From Lachnospiraceae bacterium UBA7196 (lineage in GTDB: Bacteria; Bacillota; Clostridia; Lachnospirales; Lachnospiraceae), in NCBI GenBank assembly GCA_002490835.1, contig DKUU01000020.1, positions 6,910 to 70,909 on the forward strand: DNA of 64,000 nt. Reading direction: 5' to 3'. Position 1 is the first letter of the stretch, and each line of letters opens with the position of its first letter. The notes under the pieces are model-generated. The model did not search any database. It had not been told where the DNA came from and saw only the letters and a program-made list of their open reading frames with translations. The position numbers and the translations under genes are program-made. Shown here one piece after another: positions 50,544-59,110 of this stretch.

Positions 50544-50559
50544 ATGACATGAATGTCAT
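50544..50559. promoter_or_regulatory. 16-base inverted repeat
   Basis: ATGACAT-GA-ATGTCAT forms a perfect inverted repeat, with TACAT and ATGTA outside it. It may be an operator; the bound factor is unknown. Confidence 0.35.
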
Positions 50560-50572
50560 AAATGTAATGGTG

Positions 50573-50602
50573 AATAAGGGAGCTGTCGGCTCCCTTATTT
50601 TT
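50573..50602 (+). terminator. Terminator of the YtrA-like operon
   Basis: AATAAGGGAGC and GCTCCCTTATT form a perfect 11-base stem with loop TGTCG, followed by TTT. Confidence 0.85.
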
Positions 50603-50627
50603 ATGTTTTGAAAAAATTTATCAAAAA

Positions 50628-50654
50628 TGAAACTTTCGGCAAGTTTGAATCGTA
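50628..50654 (+). promoter_or_regulatory. ECF-type promoter before the sigma gene
   Basis: TGAAAC (50628-50633) and CGTA (50651-50654) are 17 bases apart, matching the TGAAAC-N16/17-CGTA pattern of SigW/SigM-like ECF factors. It suggests that the sigma factor transcribes its own gene. Confidence 0.55.
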
Positions 50655-50741
50655 TTATAAGTAGGACGACAAGACAATATATGTTAAGATGAAGGTGCTT
50701 GGAATGTAGAGCGACTTATTGACAGAAGGAAGCACGAGAGG

Positions 50742-51242
50742 ATGGAGCAGAAGTGGGGCTATCTGGCGGATGAGTACAGGGCTATGCTGTATCGGATCGC
50801 TTTCTCGAACATGAAGAATCGTGCGGACGCCGAAGACGCGGTGCAGGAGACCTTCCTGCGCTATATGAAGGGCGATGCGCCGATTCAGAACAAGGAACAT
50901 GAGAAAGCATGGCTCATACGAACCACCATTCATATTTGTCTGGATATTTTGAAGAGCGGCTGGTATCAGAGGACGGTGTCCTTGGACGAGTCTTTCACGA
51001 GTGCGGCAAAAAATATCTATCTGCCTTATCAGATCAGGGACGATCTGACGCTTGAGGCGGTGCTGCGGCTGCCGACGCATTACAGGAACCCGATTTACCT
51101 TTTTTATTATGAGGATTACACGATCCACGAGATTGCGGGTATCCTCAATGAGAAGGAAGGAACGATCAAGACAAGGCTGCGCAGGGGCAGGGAGGAAGTT
51201 AAAAAGATTCTCACGGAAGGAAACACGGAAAGGAGGCCGTAA
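50742..51242 (+). CDS. ECF-family RNA polymerase sigma factor
   Basis: A 166-residue sigma-70 factor with only region 2 (about 5-75, with AEDAVQETFLRYMKG and the WLIRTTIHICLD core) and region 4 (about 105-160, with YEDYTIHEIAGILN and GTIKTRLRRGREEV). ECF factors direct stress or envelope genes and are normally held by an anti-sigma factor encoded next door. The two genes that follow are not recognisable anti-sigma factors and have no membrane segment. GAAGGA lies 9 bases upstream. Confidence 0.92.
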   Translation: MEQKWGYLADEYRAMLYRIAFSNMKNRADAEDAVQETFLRYMKGDAPIQNKEHEKAWLIRTTIHICLDILKSGWYQRTVSLDESFTSAAKNIYLPYQIRDDLTLEAVLRLPTHYRNPIYLFYYEDYTIHEIAGILNEKEGTIKTRLRRGREEVKKILTEGNTERRP

Positions 51243-51244
51243 CC

Positions 51245-51796
51245 ATGAGTATACAAGAGGTACAGGGGGCAAAGGAAGCGCCGGCATATCAGAAAAAGAA
51301 AAAGACAGGCGGTGGGGAGGGCTTTCAGGAAAGCCTTCTGCAAAACCTAAGATCCAGAGAAAATGAAGAAGAGACAACTGCGGATTCCGCGCAGGGAGGA
51401 AAGCGGACGAAGGAGCCGTCCGAGACGGCCAGAATCGGCGTGACAGGCAGTGTGCGGGTGAATGCGGCCATGTTGACGGAGGCTGTGCAGACGGTGAAGG
51501 TGCGGCATATGCGTTATGAGGAGAGCGACCATGTAGAGATCGCGGTGACAGAAGGATATACCCTGAAAGGGAAACGTCTGGATGACGCGGAGGATGCGGT
51601 GCGTGAGCAGCATGAGGATATGACAGATGTGTCAGAATATAATGCTGCGGAAGGCCAAAATAGAAGCAGGGTCTACGTGGAAGCAAAGTATGAGGACGGC
51701 AGAGTGGAGGCTTATCAGGTGGATGTGGGAAGGGTATCTGACAACACGGACCATATGATTGAGCGTTTTGCACTGGAAACGGTGCGGGAAGCGTAA
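51245..51796 (+). CDS. Hypothetical protein downstream of ECF sigma
   Basis: A 183-residue soluble, highly charged protein. Residues 1-75 are Lys/Glu/Gly-rich and probably disordered; residues 75-183 look like an alpha/beta domain with VRVNAAMLTEAV and a C-terminal beta pair (RVYVEAKYEDGRVEAYQV). It starts 2 bases after the sigma stop with AGGAGG upstream, so it is tightly co-expressed. It could be an unusual cytoplasmic regulator of the sigma factor or one of its effectors; this is context only. Confidence 0.6.
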   Translation: MSIQEVQGAKEAPAYQKKKKTGGGEGFQESLLQNLRSRENEEETTADSAQGGKRTKEPSETARIGVTGSVRVNAAMLTEAVQTVKVRHMRYEESDHVEIAVTEGYTLKGKRLDDAEDAVREQHEDMTDVSEYNAAEGQNRSRVYVEAKYEDGRVEAYQVDVGRVSDNTDHMIERFALETVREA

Positions 51797-51821
51797 AAGC
51801 AGCGCAGAAAGGGAGATAACT

Positions 51822-52493
51822 ATGATCAACAATGACAGTTACCTGTGGAACAGGACATTCAACACGACAAATAATACAGCGCAGCAGCTGGCGAAGCAGA
51901 TGAAGACGGCCAATCAGATGAAGAAGTCCGGAATGGAGGGAGTCGTCGATCCGGAAAGTTTTGCCGCGAAATTAAAGCGGGCTGACGAATATGCAGCGTC
52001 GGGGGAGCATCACAGCGCGACTGATTCGATCGGCATTATGCTGCGGCAGATGGATGAGCCTGAGGCGGGCCAACCGGTGACCCAAGAGTTTTTTCATAAC
52101 GGCGCGCGCGTTTCCATCACGAAGGACGCTATGTATGGAAACACCATTATTATCGGCGGCAGCGCGAATCCGGATTTGATCCATGTAAGCACTTCGGTGG
52201 GGACCGTTATCATCGATCTCAATGATATGACCAGCCTGATGAAGTGTTTGGATCTGTTTTCACCGGAGGATGTCAACGCCATTCTGAGGAAGATTCAGGA
52301 AGTGAAGCAGGCAAGAGAGGCGATGAGCCAGATTGACCGTATGCAGGATGAACTGATAAAGAACGGCCGAAAAGACGATGAGGACGGCGGGAAAGACAGC
52401 GGTGAGCAGTCTGTGAGCGAGGCCGTGGGTGTGGTCAGCGCGGAGGAAATGCGCGAGATCGAAGAGGGACGGGAGAAGAAATTTATCGGGTGA
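51822..52493 (+). CDS. Hypothetical protein, third gene of the ECF operon
   Basis: A 223-residue soluble protein. The N-terminus is Asn/Thr-rich (NRTFNTTNNTAQQLAKQMKT), the middle (about 85-140) looks like a small beta domain (GARVSITKDAMYGNTIIIGG), and the C-terminal third is a charged coiled coil. ATG 51822 has GGGAG upstream; the longer frame from 51759 overlaps the previous gene. I do not recognise it. It is co-transcribed with the sigma gene. Confidence 0.6.
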   Translation: MINNDSYLWNRTFNTTNNTAQQLAKQMKTANQMKKSGMEGVVDPESFAAKLKRADEYAASGEHHSATDSIGIMLRQMDEPEAGQPVTQEFFHNGARVSITKDAMYGNTIIIGGSANPDLIHVSTSVGTVIIDLNDMTSLMKCLDLFSPEDVNAILRKIQEVKQAREAMSQIDRMQDELIKNGRKDDEDGGKDSGEQSVSEAVGVVSAEEMREIEEGREKKFIG

Positions 52494-52567
52494 TCTGCTT
52501 GCTTTCGTGAGAAGAACGGTGATACAATAAACACGAATCTTACGAAAAAGGAGCGGTGTACGGACCG

Positions 52568-53410
52568 ATGCAGAAAAAAATAGCGGTAATCAATGACATT
52601 GCGGGATACGGAAGATGCGCCATGACGGTGCTTCTTCCGATCATTTCTTATCTGGGGGTGCAGGCATGTCCGGTGCTTACCTCCGTGTTTTCGAGTAATA
52701 CGGCTTTTCCCCATTTTTTTATGGATGATTATACGGACCGGATGGAAGCCTATCTGGCGAGCTGGGAAAAAATCGGCCTGAAACAGAAGTTTGACGGTAT
52801 TGCAACCGGATATCTGGGCTCCGTCAGGCAGATTGAGATCGTGAAGCGCTTTGTGAAGGAATTTTCCGGCAAGGATACTCTTGTGATCGTGGACCCGGTG
52901 ATGGGGGATCATGGGCGTCTATACTCTGCCTATACGGTAGAGTTATGTACAGAACTCAGGGAACTGGTGGCACTGGCGGATATCGTTACGCCGAACCTGA
53001 CGGAGGCCTGCCACCTTGCCGGCATGCCTTACAAAGATAAGGGCTGGAAGCGGAAAGAACTGTTCGAACTGGCCGGGCGGCTTGCCGCGATGGGACCTTC
53101 CCATGTCGTCATTACAGGGATTCCGCAGGGAGAATACCTTGCGAACTATGTGTTTGTGAAAAAGCCGGGGGAAGAGGTGGAAGCGCGGCTGATCCGCATC
53201 CATAAGGCGGGAGAGGAGCGGTGCAGTACGGGAGATGTGTTTACCGCCGTGATCGCGGCGGATGCTGTAAACGGCCTTCCCTTCGACCGGTCTGTCAGGA
53301 AGGCTGCCGGTTTTGTGAAACGGTGCGTAGAGGAGGCGGTGACGCTTGGGACGCCGCCTGCGGAAGGGGTGCCGTTTGAGAATATTCTGTATCAGTTGAA
53401 GAGGGGCTGA
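52568..53410 (+). CDS. Pyridoxal/pyridoxamine kinase (PdxY/PdxK-like)
   Basis: A 280-residue ribokinase-fold kinase that phosphorylates B6 vitamers. It starts KKIAVINDIAGYGRCAM and has DPVMGDHGRLY, TPNLTEA and the anion-hole/catalytic region CSTGDVFTA (Asp as base). Spacing to AAAGGAG is long (14 bases) for ATG 52568 and short for an alternative GTG 12 bases upstream, so the start is uncertain. Its stop codon lies in a 22-base palindrome shared with the convergent MerR gene. Confidence 0.88.
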   Translation: MQKKIAVINDIAGYGRCAMTVLLPIISYLGVQACPVLTSVFSSNTAFPHFFMDDYTDRMEAYLASWEKIGLKQKFDGIATGYLGSVRQIEIVKRFVKEFSGKDTLVIVDPVMGDHGRLYSAYTVELCTELRELVALADIVTPNLTEACHLAGMPYKDKGWKRKELFELAGRLAAMGPSHVVITGIPQGEYLANYVFVKKPGEEVEARLIRIHKAGEERCSTGDVFTAVIAADAVNGLPFDRSVRKAAGFVKRCVEEAVTLGTPPAEGVPFENILYQLKRG

Positions 53411-53429
53411 GCAGTGCGCGCACTGCTCA
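53408..53429. terminator. Perfect 22-base palindrome spanning two stop codons
   Basis: TGAGCAGTGCG followed by its exact complement CGCACTGCTCA. The first TGA is the stop of the kinase gene and the last TCA is the stop of the convergent MerR gene. It could act as a shared hairpin terminator although no T-run follows. Confidence 0.6.
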
Positions 53430-54257
53430 ACTGGATAACGGGTACTCGAGTTCAAACGGATAGCCGTCCTTTTTATTTTTTTCAGATAGCGTGTCCGTCT
53501 CGATCACGCAGAAATCGTCGCTCTTAATAACTTCTTTCATTTCTTCACGGATTGTTTCAAAGTCTGCCACATGGGTAGAGATTCTGCGGCAGGCGAAGCT
53601 TCCCTCATTGATGGTGCGGACGCTCTGCGCTACATCTTCCGAAGCGGGGGCGTCGCCGGTGATCGTGAGGAACATATGCCGTCTGTACTGTCCGTTTCTG
53701 TATTCATGCAGCACGCCGGAAGGGTAAGCCACCACCGTGCCCATCTGCTGTGCGGTGACAAAGAGCTTTAAGATGTATTGCCCGTAATATTTCGGTACAT
53801 CCATTTCTTCCAGAGGAACGGTGAGCATCCGGCGGGTCACGATCTCGTTGTGGTAGAAGCCGTCCGGCAGCAGGACGCCGCTCTTGCTCTCCGGAATCTT
53901 TGCCAGTCCCGTCACGGAGCTTGCCATATTCTGCAGGGTCTCCTGCAGGGTGGCCAGACAGTTATGGATGTCGAGGATCTTCTGCTCGGCAAGGATCTTG
54001 CCGTCGTAGAGGAGCTTCTGCAGATTAATGGAAGAGTTCTCCACGTAGTTATTAAGGTCCTTTAAAGGGATGCCCAGCTTGATACAGACTGTGATCGCGT
54101 CCAAAAGGTAAAGCTGCTCGTTGGTATAGTAGCGGTAATTGGTCTCCGTATTGACAAAGGCAGGCTTCAGAATCCCGATTTGATCATAGTAACGCAGGGA
54201 TTTGATGCTCACGTTTTTTAATTTGGAAACTTTTCCGATGGACATATACTGACTCAT
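53427..54257 (-). CDS. MerR-family regulator with effector-binding domain
   Basis: A 276-residue regulator. The N-terminal MerR helix-turn-helix (about 1-75) reads SIGKVSKLKNVSIKSLRYYD, followed by a coiled dimerisation helix (about 78-115) and a C-terminal ligand domain (about 120-275) of BltR/GyrI type. Such proteins activate drug efflux or stress genes from promoters with 19-base spacers. AGGAG lies 8 bases before its start. A TTGAT-N3-ATCAA dyad (54305-54317) lies upstream of it. The divergent esterase gene is a possible target. Confidence 0.87.
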   Translation of the reverse strand: MSQYMSIGKVSKLKNVSIKSLRYYDQIGILKPAFVNTETNYRYYTNEQLYLLDAITVCIKLGIPLKDLNNYVENSSINLQKLLYDGKILAEQKILDIHNCLATLQETLQNMASSVTGLAKIPESKSGVLLPDGFYHNEIVTRRMLTVPLEEMDVPKYYGQYILKLFVTAQQMGTVVAYPSGVLHEYRNGQYRRHMFLTITGDAPASEDVAQSVRTINEGSFACRRISTHVADFETIREEMKEVIKSDDFCVIETDTLSEKNKKDGYPFELEYPLSS

Positions 54258-54304
54258 GGTTTATGCTCCTATAATGGAATAGATTATCTTGAATTTCTCA
54301 TAAT

Positions 54305-54317
54305 TTGATTTCATCAA
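54305..54317. promoter_or_regulatory. Dyad upstream of the MerR gene
   Basis: TTGAT-TTC-ATCAA lies 50 bases before the MerR start in the divergent gap. It is a possible MerR operator, with low confidence. Confidence 0.3.
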
Positions 54318-54459
54318 GTTCCAAACTATAACCCATTGGTAGAGTTCGGTAAGTCATATTTTGTCACAAATGTTTTGAGAAAACAAGTCCTTTTGGGAAA
54401 CTAGTGGTGAGGAAAATTTGAGCCACAATATGCTGTATGGGTGTATGAAAAAGAGAAGA

Positions 54460-54488
54460 TTGTTTTCTGCTTTTCCATCGGTTATAAT
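54460..54488 (+). promoter_or_regulatory. Predicted esterase promoter
   Basis: TTGTTT (54460-54465) and TATAAT (54483-54488) with a 17-base spacer precede the esterase ATG by about 38 bases. Confidence 0.5.
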
Positions 54489-54525
54489 TTAGGCATAGAA
54501 AAACGCTTCGGAATGGAGGAGAACT

Positions 54526-55317
54526 ATGGCAAACATAACAGTAAGATATTTCTCGAATTGTCTGGTAAGACCTACTACTTTTGAACTGTTCCTGCCCAAC
54601 GATCCGCGCGCTGATCTGCCGCCGGATGCGGAACGTGAAATTTACGCGAAGCGTCCGATGAAGACGTTGTTTTTACTGCATGGTTATACGGGCTGCGCGG
54701 GCAACTATGTGCCGGAATATCTGGCGGATCACTATCAGGTGGCAGTGATGGCGCCGAGCGGTGAGAACGGCTTTTGGCTGGACGGCATTTCAACGGGGCA
54801 TCGATTTGGTACGCTGCTGGGCGAGGAGATACCGGAATATCTGAACAAAACCTTTGGCTTGGCGGGGAGCGCAGAAGACACCTGCATCCTCGGACTGTCG
54901 ATGGGCGGCTTCGGCGCGCTGCACACGGGACTTGCCTACCCTGACCGTTTCGGCAAGATCGGCGCTATGTCTTCAGCCCTTATCGTGCATGAGGTGGCGG
55001 GGATGAAGCCGGGACAGGGAAACGGCGTCGCTAATTATGAGTATTATCGGGAATGTTTCGGCGAGCCGGAAAAGGTTTTGGAGAGCGAAAACAATCCGGA
55101 GACGCTGGTCGATAAACTCCTTGCGCAGAACAAAAAACTGCCTGAAATCTATATGGCCTGCGGCACGGAAGACTTCCTTCTGGAAAACAACCGGGAGTTT
55201 CACCGCTTTTTGGAAGACAGAAAAGTTCCGCATGAGTACTTCGAGAGCAAGGGCACTCATGATATGACATTCTGGAACGAGTACACCGAGAAAATCGTGA
55301 AGTGGATGTTCGCATAA
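54526..55317 (+). CDS. Alpha/beta-hydrolase esterase (putative esterase family)
   Basis: A 263-residue esterase of the esterase D / feruloyl-acetylxylan type. The nucleophile Ser is in GLSMGGFGAL, the acid Asp in CGTEDFLLE and the base His in KGTHDMTFW; LFLLHGYTG supplies the oxyanion region. There is no signal peptide, so it acts in the cytoplasm, perhaps deacylating imported oligosaccharides, which fits the neighbouring cellobiose phosphorylase. GGAGGAG precedes the ATG. It ends at a strong bidirectional terminator. Confidence 0.87.
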   Translation: MANITVRYFSNCLVRPTTFELFLPNDPRADLPPDAEREIYAKRPMKTLFLLHGYTGCAGNYVPEYLADHYQVAVMAPSGENGFWLDGISTGHRFGTLLGEEIPEYLNKTFGLAGSAEDTCILGLSMGGFGALHTGLAYPDRFGKIGAMSSALIVHEVAGMKPGQGNGVANYEYYRECFGEPEKVLESENNPETLVDKLLAQNKKLPEIYMACGTEDFLLENNREFHRFLEDRKVPHEYFESKGTHDMTFWNEYTEKIVKWMFA

Positions 55318-55346
55318 AAAAATCCCCCCAAAATGGGGGGATTTTT
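55318..55346. terminator. Bidirectional terminator
   Basis: AAAAATCCCCCC and GGGGGGATTTTT form a perfect 12-base stem around AAAAT. It serves both the esterase (+) and the cellobiose phosphorylase (-) genes. Confidence 0.92.
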
Positions 55347-55349
55347 GAA

Positions 55350-57785
55350 TTAACCTAAGGTAACGATTACTTCATAACTCGTCTTCCCCTTCTCATAGGG
55401 CACCACGCACCCGTCGACAGCCTTCCCGTCCACGGTGATGGACTTCACGCCCTTCTCCACGTTATCAGGATTTAAGACCTTGATGTTGTAGGTGCCTTCC
55501 CGGAATTTACGGGTCAGGGTGAAGTCGCCGAAGCCCTTGGGCACGCAGGGATCGATGCTTAAGCCCTTGTGGGTCGGGTAAACGCCCAGAATGTGCTGGG
55601 AAACGTTGACAAAGGTCCATGCCGCCGTGCCGGTCAGCCAGCTGTTCTTTGCTTCGCCGTGGAATTTCGCGTCCGCGCCGGCCACCATCTGCGAGTACAC
55701 ATAAGGCTCCGTGCGGTGGATCTCGCTGAACTCTTCCACATAGGCAGGGCAGGTTTTTTGATAAATTTCAAAGGCTCTGTCGCCGCGTCCGATGACCGTC
55801 TCCGCGATGGATACCCAAGGGTTATTGTGGCAGAAGATACCTGCATTCTCCTTGTATCCGGGCGGATAGGAAGAGATTTCACCAAGCTCTAAGTGGTATT
55901 TTGTGTAAGCAGGCTGTAAGATCATCACGCCGTACTTTGTGTCAAGTTTTTCTTTTACGGAATCAAGAGCCTTCTTTGCCAGCCCTTCCTTAACGCCGAT
56001 GCCGGCCAGCGGGCAGAAACCGTTTGACTCAATGTAGATCTGGCCCTCTTCACATTCCTTGGAACCGATCTTCTTGCCGTAAGCGTCGTAGGCGCGGACG
56101 AACCAATCGCCGTCCCAACCGTCTTTGAGTACCGCGTCGTACATCTTCTGCACTTCTGCGCGTGCGCGGTCCGCTTCCGCCTGATCGTTCATCAGCTCGC
56201 AAAGCTGCGCGTATTCCTCGCCGTACTTAACAAACATGCCCGCGATGAACACGGACTCCGCCACGGGGCCCTCGGAAGGGCCGAAGGTCTGGAAGGATTC
56301 GCCCGGATGCTCGGAAAAGCAGTTTAAGTTCAGGCAGTCGTTCCAGTCGGCACGGCCAATTAACGGCAGATCATGAGGTCCCTTATGATTTACGATATAG
56401 TCAAAGGAACGTTTCAGATGCTCCATCAAAGGTTTTGCGACACTCATGTCATTATCAAAAGGTACCTGCTCCGTGAGGATGGAGGTGTCGCCGCTCTCGC
56501 GCACATAGGCGGAGGTGCCGGCGATCAGCCACAGCGGGTCGTCATTGAAGCCGCTGCCGATGTCGGAATTTCCTTTTTTGGTGAGAGGCTGGTACTGGTG
56601 GTAGGCGCTGCCGTCCTCAAACTGCGTGGAAGCGATATCGATGATACGCTGTCTCGCTCGGTCGGGGATCAGGTGCACGAAGCCCAAAAGATCCTGACAG
56701 GAATCGCGGAAGCCCATGCCGCGGCCGATGCCCGACTCATAGTAGGAAGCGGAGCGGGACATATTGAAGGTCACCATGCACTGATACTGGTTCCAGATAT
56801 TGACCATACGGTCCACTTTATCGTTTGAGGACTTCACCGTATACTTGGAGAGAAGCTCGTTCCAGTATGCCTGCAGAGCAGCAAAAGCCTTATCCACATC
56901 TGCGTCGGTCTGATACTTGGCAAGCATTTTTTCGGCGGGTTTCTTATTGATGATGCCGGGCGCTTCCCACTTCTGGTCCTCAGGATTTTCGATATAACCG
57001 AGGACGAAGACAAAGGTCTTGCTCTCGCCGGGATCAAGGGTCACGTTGATCTGGTGGGAGGCGATGGGAGACCAGCCGCTCGCCATGGAGTTTGTGGCCT
57101 GTCCCTTCTCAACCACTTCCGGATTCGCCGCGCCGCGGTATGCGCCGAGAAAGGCGTCTCTGCTGGTATCGAAGCCGTCCACGGGCGTATTGACGGAATA
57201 GACCGCATAGTGGTTTCTGCGCTCTCTGTACTCTGTTTTATGGTAGATCGTGGAGCCGACCACTTCCACCTCTCCCGTGCTTAAATTACGCTGAAAGTTT
57301 CGGGAATCGTCGTCCGCGTTCCACAGGCACCATTCCACGTAGGAGAAGAGGGTCGCGGTCTTTGCGCTGCCGCCTTTGTTGGTCAGCTTTACCTGACTGA
57401 TCTCGCAGTTATCATCCATGGGAATGAAGGTGAGGACGGAGGCCTCAAGATCATTCTTTGCGCCCGTAAAGCGGCTGTAGCCGATACCGTGACGGCACTC
57501 GTAGCTGTCAAGGTCCGTCTGCGTGGGTTTCCAGCCGGGATTCCAGACGGTATCGCCTTCTTTTATGTAGAAATACTTGCCGTTGATATCGTTTGGCACG
57601 TCGTTGTAGCGGTAGCGGGTCATGCGAAGGAGCTTCGCATCCTTATAGAAGGTATAGCCGCCGCAGGTGTTGGAAAGTAACGTAAAGAACTCGTTGCAGC
57701 CTAAGTAGTTGATCCAAGGCAGGGGTGTCTTGGGGGTGGTGATGACGTACTCGCGGTTTGCGTCGTCAAAGTAACCAAATTTCAT
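55350..57785 (-). CDS. Cellobiose phosphorylase (GH94)
   Basis: An 811-residue enzyme of typical length that cleaves cellobiose with phosphate to glucose 1-phosphate and glucose. The N-terminal beta-sandwich is followed by the (alpha/alpha)6 barrel with GIGRGMGFRDSCQDLLG and the catalytic acid Asp483 in IGRADWNDCLN. It has no signal peptide, so it works on imported cellobiose and saves ATP. AAGGAG lies before its start. A LacI operator in its leader and the divergent LacI gene imply substrate-induced repression. Confidence 0.94.
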   Translation of the reverse strand: MKFGYFDDANREYVITTPKTPLPWINYLGCNEFFTLLSNTCGGYTFYKDAKLLRMTRYRYNDVPNDINGKYFYIKEGDTVWNPGWKPTQTDLDSYECRHGIGYSRFTGAKNDLEASVLTFIPMDDNCEISQVKLTNKGGSAKTATLFSYVEWCLWNADDDSRNFQRNLSTGEVEVVGSTIYHKTEYRERRNHYAVYSVNTPVDGFDTSRDAFLGAYRGAANPEVVEKGQATNSMASGWSPIASHQINVTLDPGESKTFVFVLGYIENPEDQKWEAPGIINKKPAEKMLAKYQTDADVDKAFAALQAYWNELLSKYTVKSSNDKVDRMVNIWNQYQCMVTFNMSRSASYYESGIGRGMGFRDSCQDLLGFVHLIPDRARQRIIDIASTQFEDGSAYHQYQPLTKKGNSDIGSGFNDDPLWLIAGTSAYVRESGDTSILTEQVPFDNDMSVAKPLMEHLKRSFDYIVNHKGPHDLPLIGRADWNDCLNLNCFSEHPGESFQTFGPSEGPVAESVFIAGMFVKYGEEYAQLCELMNDQAEADRARAEVQKMYDAVLKDGWDGDWFVRAYDAYGKKIGSKECEEGQIYIESNGFCPLAGIGVKEGLAKKALDSVKEKLDTKYGVMILQPAYTKYHLELGEISSYPPGYKENAGIFCHNNPWVSIAETVIGRGDRAFEIYQKTCPAYVEEFSEIHRTEPYVYSQMVAGADAKFHGEAKNSWLTGTAAWTFVNVSQHILGVYPTHKGLSIDPCVPKGFGDFTLTRKFREGTYNIKVLNPDNVEKGVKSITVDGKAVDGCVVPYEKGKTSYEVIVTLG

Positions 57786-57835
57786 AGCGATAGTCTCCTT
57801 TTTCTTTTTTGGTTTTTCTGATTTGGAAAAGAAAG

Positions 57836-57904
57836 TAAACGTTTAAGTAAAACTCTCTTCCAATCGCATATTTCCATTATACAGAAGAAATTGGGAAAAA
57901 GCAA
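57836..57904 (-). promoter_or_regulatory. Cellobiose phosphorylase promoter with LacI-type operator
   Basis: On the minus strand TTGCTT (57899-57904) and TATAAT (57876-57881) are 17 bases apart. TAAACGTTTA (57836-57845), a palindrome with the central CG of LacI-family operators, lies downstream of the expected start. Confidence 0.65.
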
Positions 57905-57971
57905 TCCATATAATATATTCCGCGAAAATCCTTGAAAATACCTGTAAAAAGCATGGCGGACGCAAAATACA

Positions 57972-58020
57972 TTGCATTGCGGGCTAATCTATTGTACAAT
58001 AAAGATACGAAAACGATTAA
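57972..58020 (+). promoter_or_regulatory. lacI-type gene promoter and operator
   Basis: TTGCAT (57972-57977) and TACAAT (57995-58000) have a 17-base spacer. AAAACGATTAA (58010-58020) just after the start resembles the operator at 57836, suggesting autoregulation. Confidence 0.5.
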
Positions 58021-58084
58021 GACACAAAAGCAGGAAAGCAGAGAAAAAACGAAGGGATCGTTTTGACGCTGCGGGGAGTAGAAA

Positions 58085-59110
58085 ATGGTATCGATGAAGG
58101 ATATTGCGGTGGCCTGCGGCGTGTCCGTGGCCACGGTCAGCAAGGCGCTGAACGATCAGAACGATATCGGCAGGAAGACGAAGGAACGCGTGCGCCGGAT
58201 GGCTGAGGAAATGGGTTATTTTTCTAATTCCGCGGCTAAAATGTTAAAGACGAACCGCAGTTACAATATCGGCGTCCTCTTTGCGCATGAGGATTACAGC
58301 GGTCTGACTCACGACTACTATGCCGCCGTACTGGACAGCTTGAAACGCACGGTGGAGCAGCAGGGGTACGACATTACTTTTATCAACAGTTATCAGCATT
58401 TTGCCGGAACGGCAAGCTATCTGGGGCATTGCAGGTCGAGGGGCTTCGACGGCATTGCTATCGTCTGTACGGACTTTTATTCGCCGGAGATCATAGAGCT
58501 TGTCAGGAGCGATATCCCCACGGTCACGCTGGATCATCTGTTTAACGACGTCTGTGCGGTGATGTCAAATAACGTACAGGGGATGCAGGATCTTTTGACT
58601 TATGTCTGGGAGAAGGGTCATAGGCGCGTGGCGTACATCCACGGGGCGGATTCGTCCGTGACCCAGAGCAGGCTGGCGTCCTTTTATCGGACGGCAGTGC
58701 AGCTTGGCCTTACCATTCCGGACGAGTATATCAGGATGTCTCCTTACCGCGACACGAAGGGCGCCTATCGGGAAACCATGTATCTGCTGGGACTTTCCGA
58801 ACCGCCTACCTGTATCCTTTATCCGGATGACTTTTCAGCCTTTGGCGGCTATAACGCGATCAGGGAGAGCGGCCTTAAAGTGGCGGAGGATGTTTCTGTC
58901 GCGGGGTATGACGGCATCAGGATCGCCAGACACATCGAGCCGACGCTGACGACGCTGCGGCAGGATACGGAAGAGCTGGGACATCAGGTGGGGGAGAAGC
59001 TGATCAGTCTGATCGAGCATCCAAAGACGACGCTGGTGGAGACGATCGTTGTGGAAGGACATGTGTTTTCGGGAAACTCCGTGAAAGATATTCGGGGAAA
59101 GAAAAAATGA
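58085..59110 (+). CDS. LacI-family transcriptional regulator
   Basis: A 341-residue repressor. The N-terminal helix-turn-helix (MKDIAVACGVSVATVSKAL) and hinge helix (NSAAKMLKTNRS) precede a periplasmic-binding-protein-like ligand domain (about 62-335). It is divergent from the cellobiose phosphorylase gene with operator-like CG palindromes in between, so its effector is probably cellobiose or a phosphorylated derivative. GGGGAG precedes the ATG. Confidence 0.92.
   Translation: MVSMKDIAVACGVSVATVSKALNDQNDIGRKTKERVRRMAEEMGYFSNSAAKMLKTNRSYNIGVLFAHEDYSGLTHDYYAAVLDSLKRTVEQQGYDITFINSYQHFAGTASYLGHCRSRGFDGIAIVCTDFYSPEIIELVRSDIPTVTLDHLFNDVCAVMSNNVQGMQDLLTYVWEKGHRRVAYIHGADSSVTQSRLASFYRTAVQLGLTIPDEYIRMSPYRDTKGAYRETMYLLGLSEPPTCILYPDDFSAFGGYNAIRESGLKVAEDVSVAGYDGIRIARHIEPTLTTLRQDTEELGHQVGEKLISLIEHPKTTLVETIVVEGHVFSGNSVKDIRGKKK

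Larger units (their letters stand above)
50336..50741. other. Intergenic region before the ECF sigma gene
   Basis: This 406-base gap contains a 58-codon reading frame (50354-50530), a 16-base palindrome (50544-50559), a strong terminator (50573-50602) and an ECF-like promoter (50628-50654). Confidence 0.7.
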
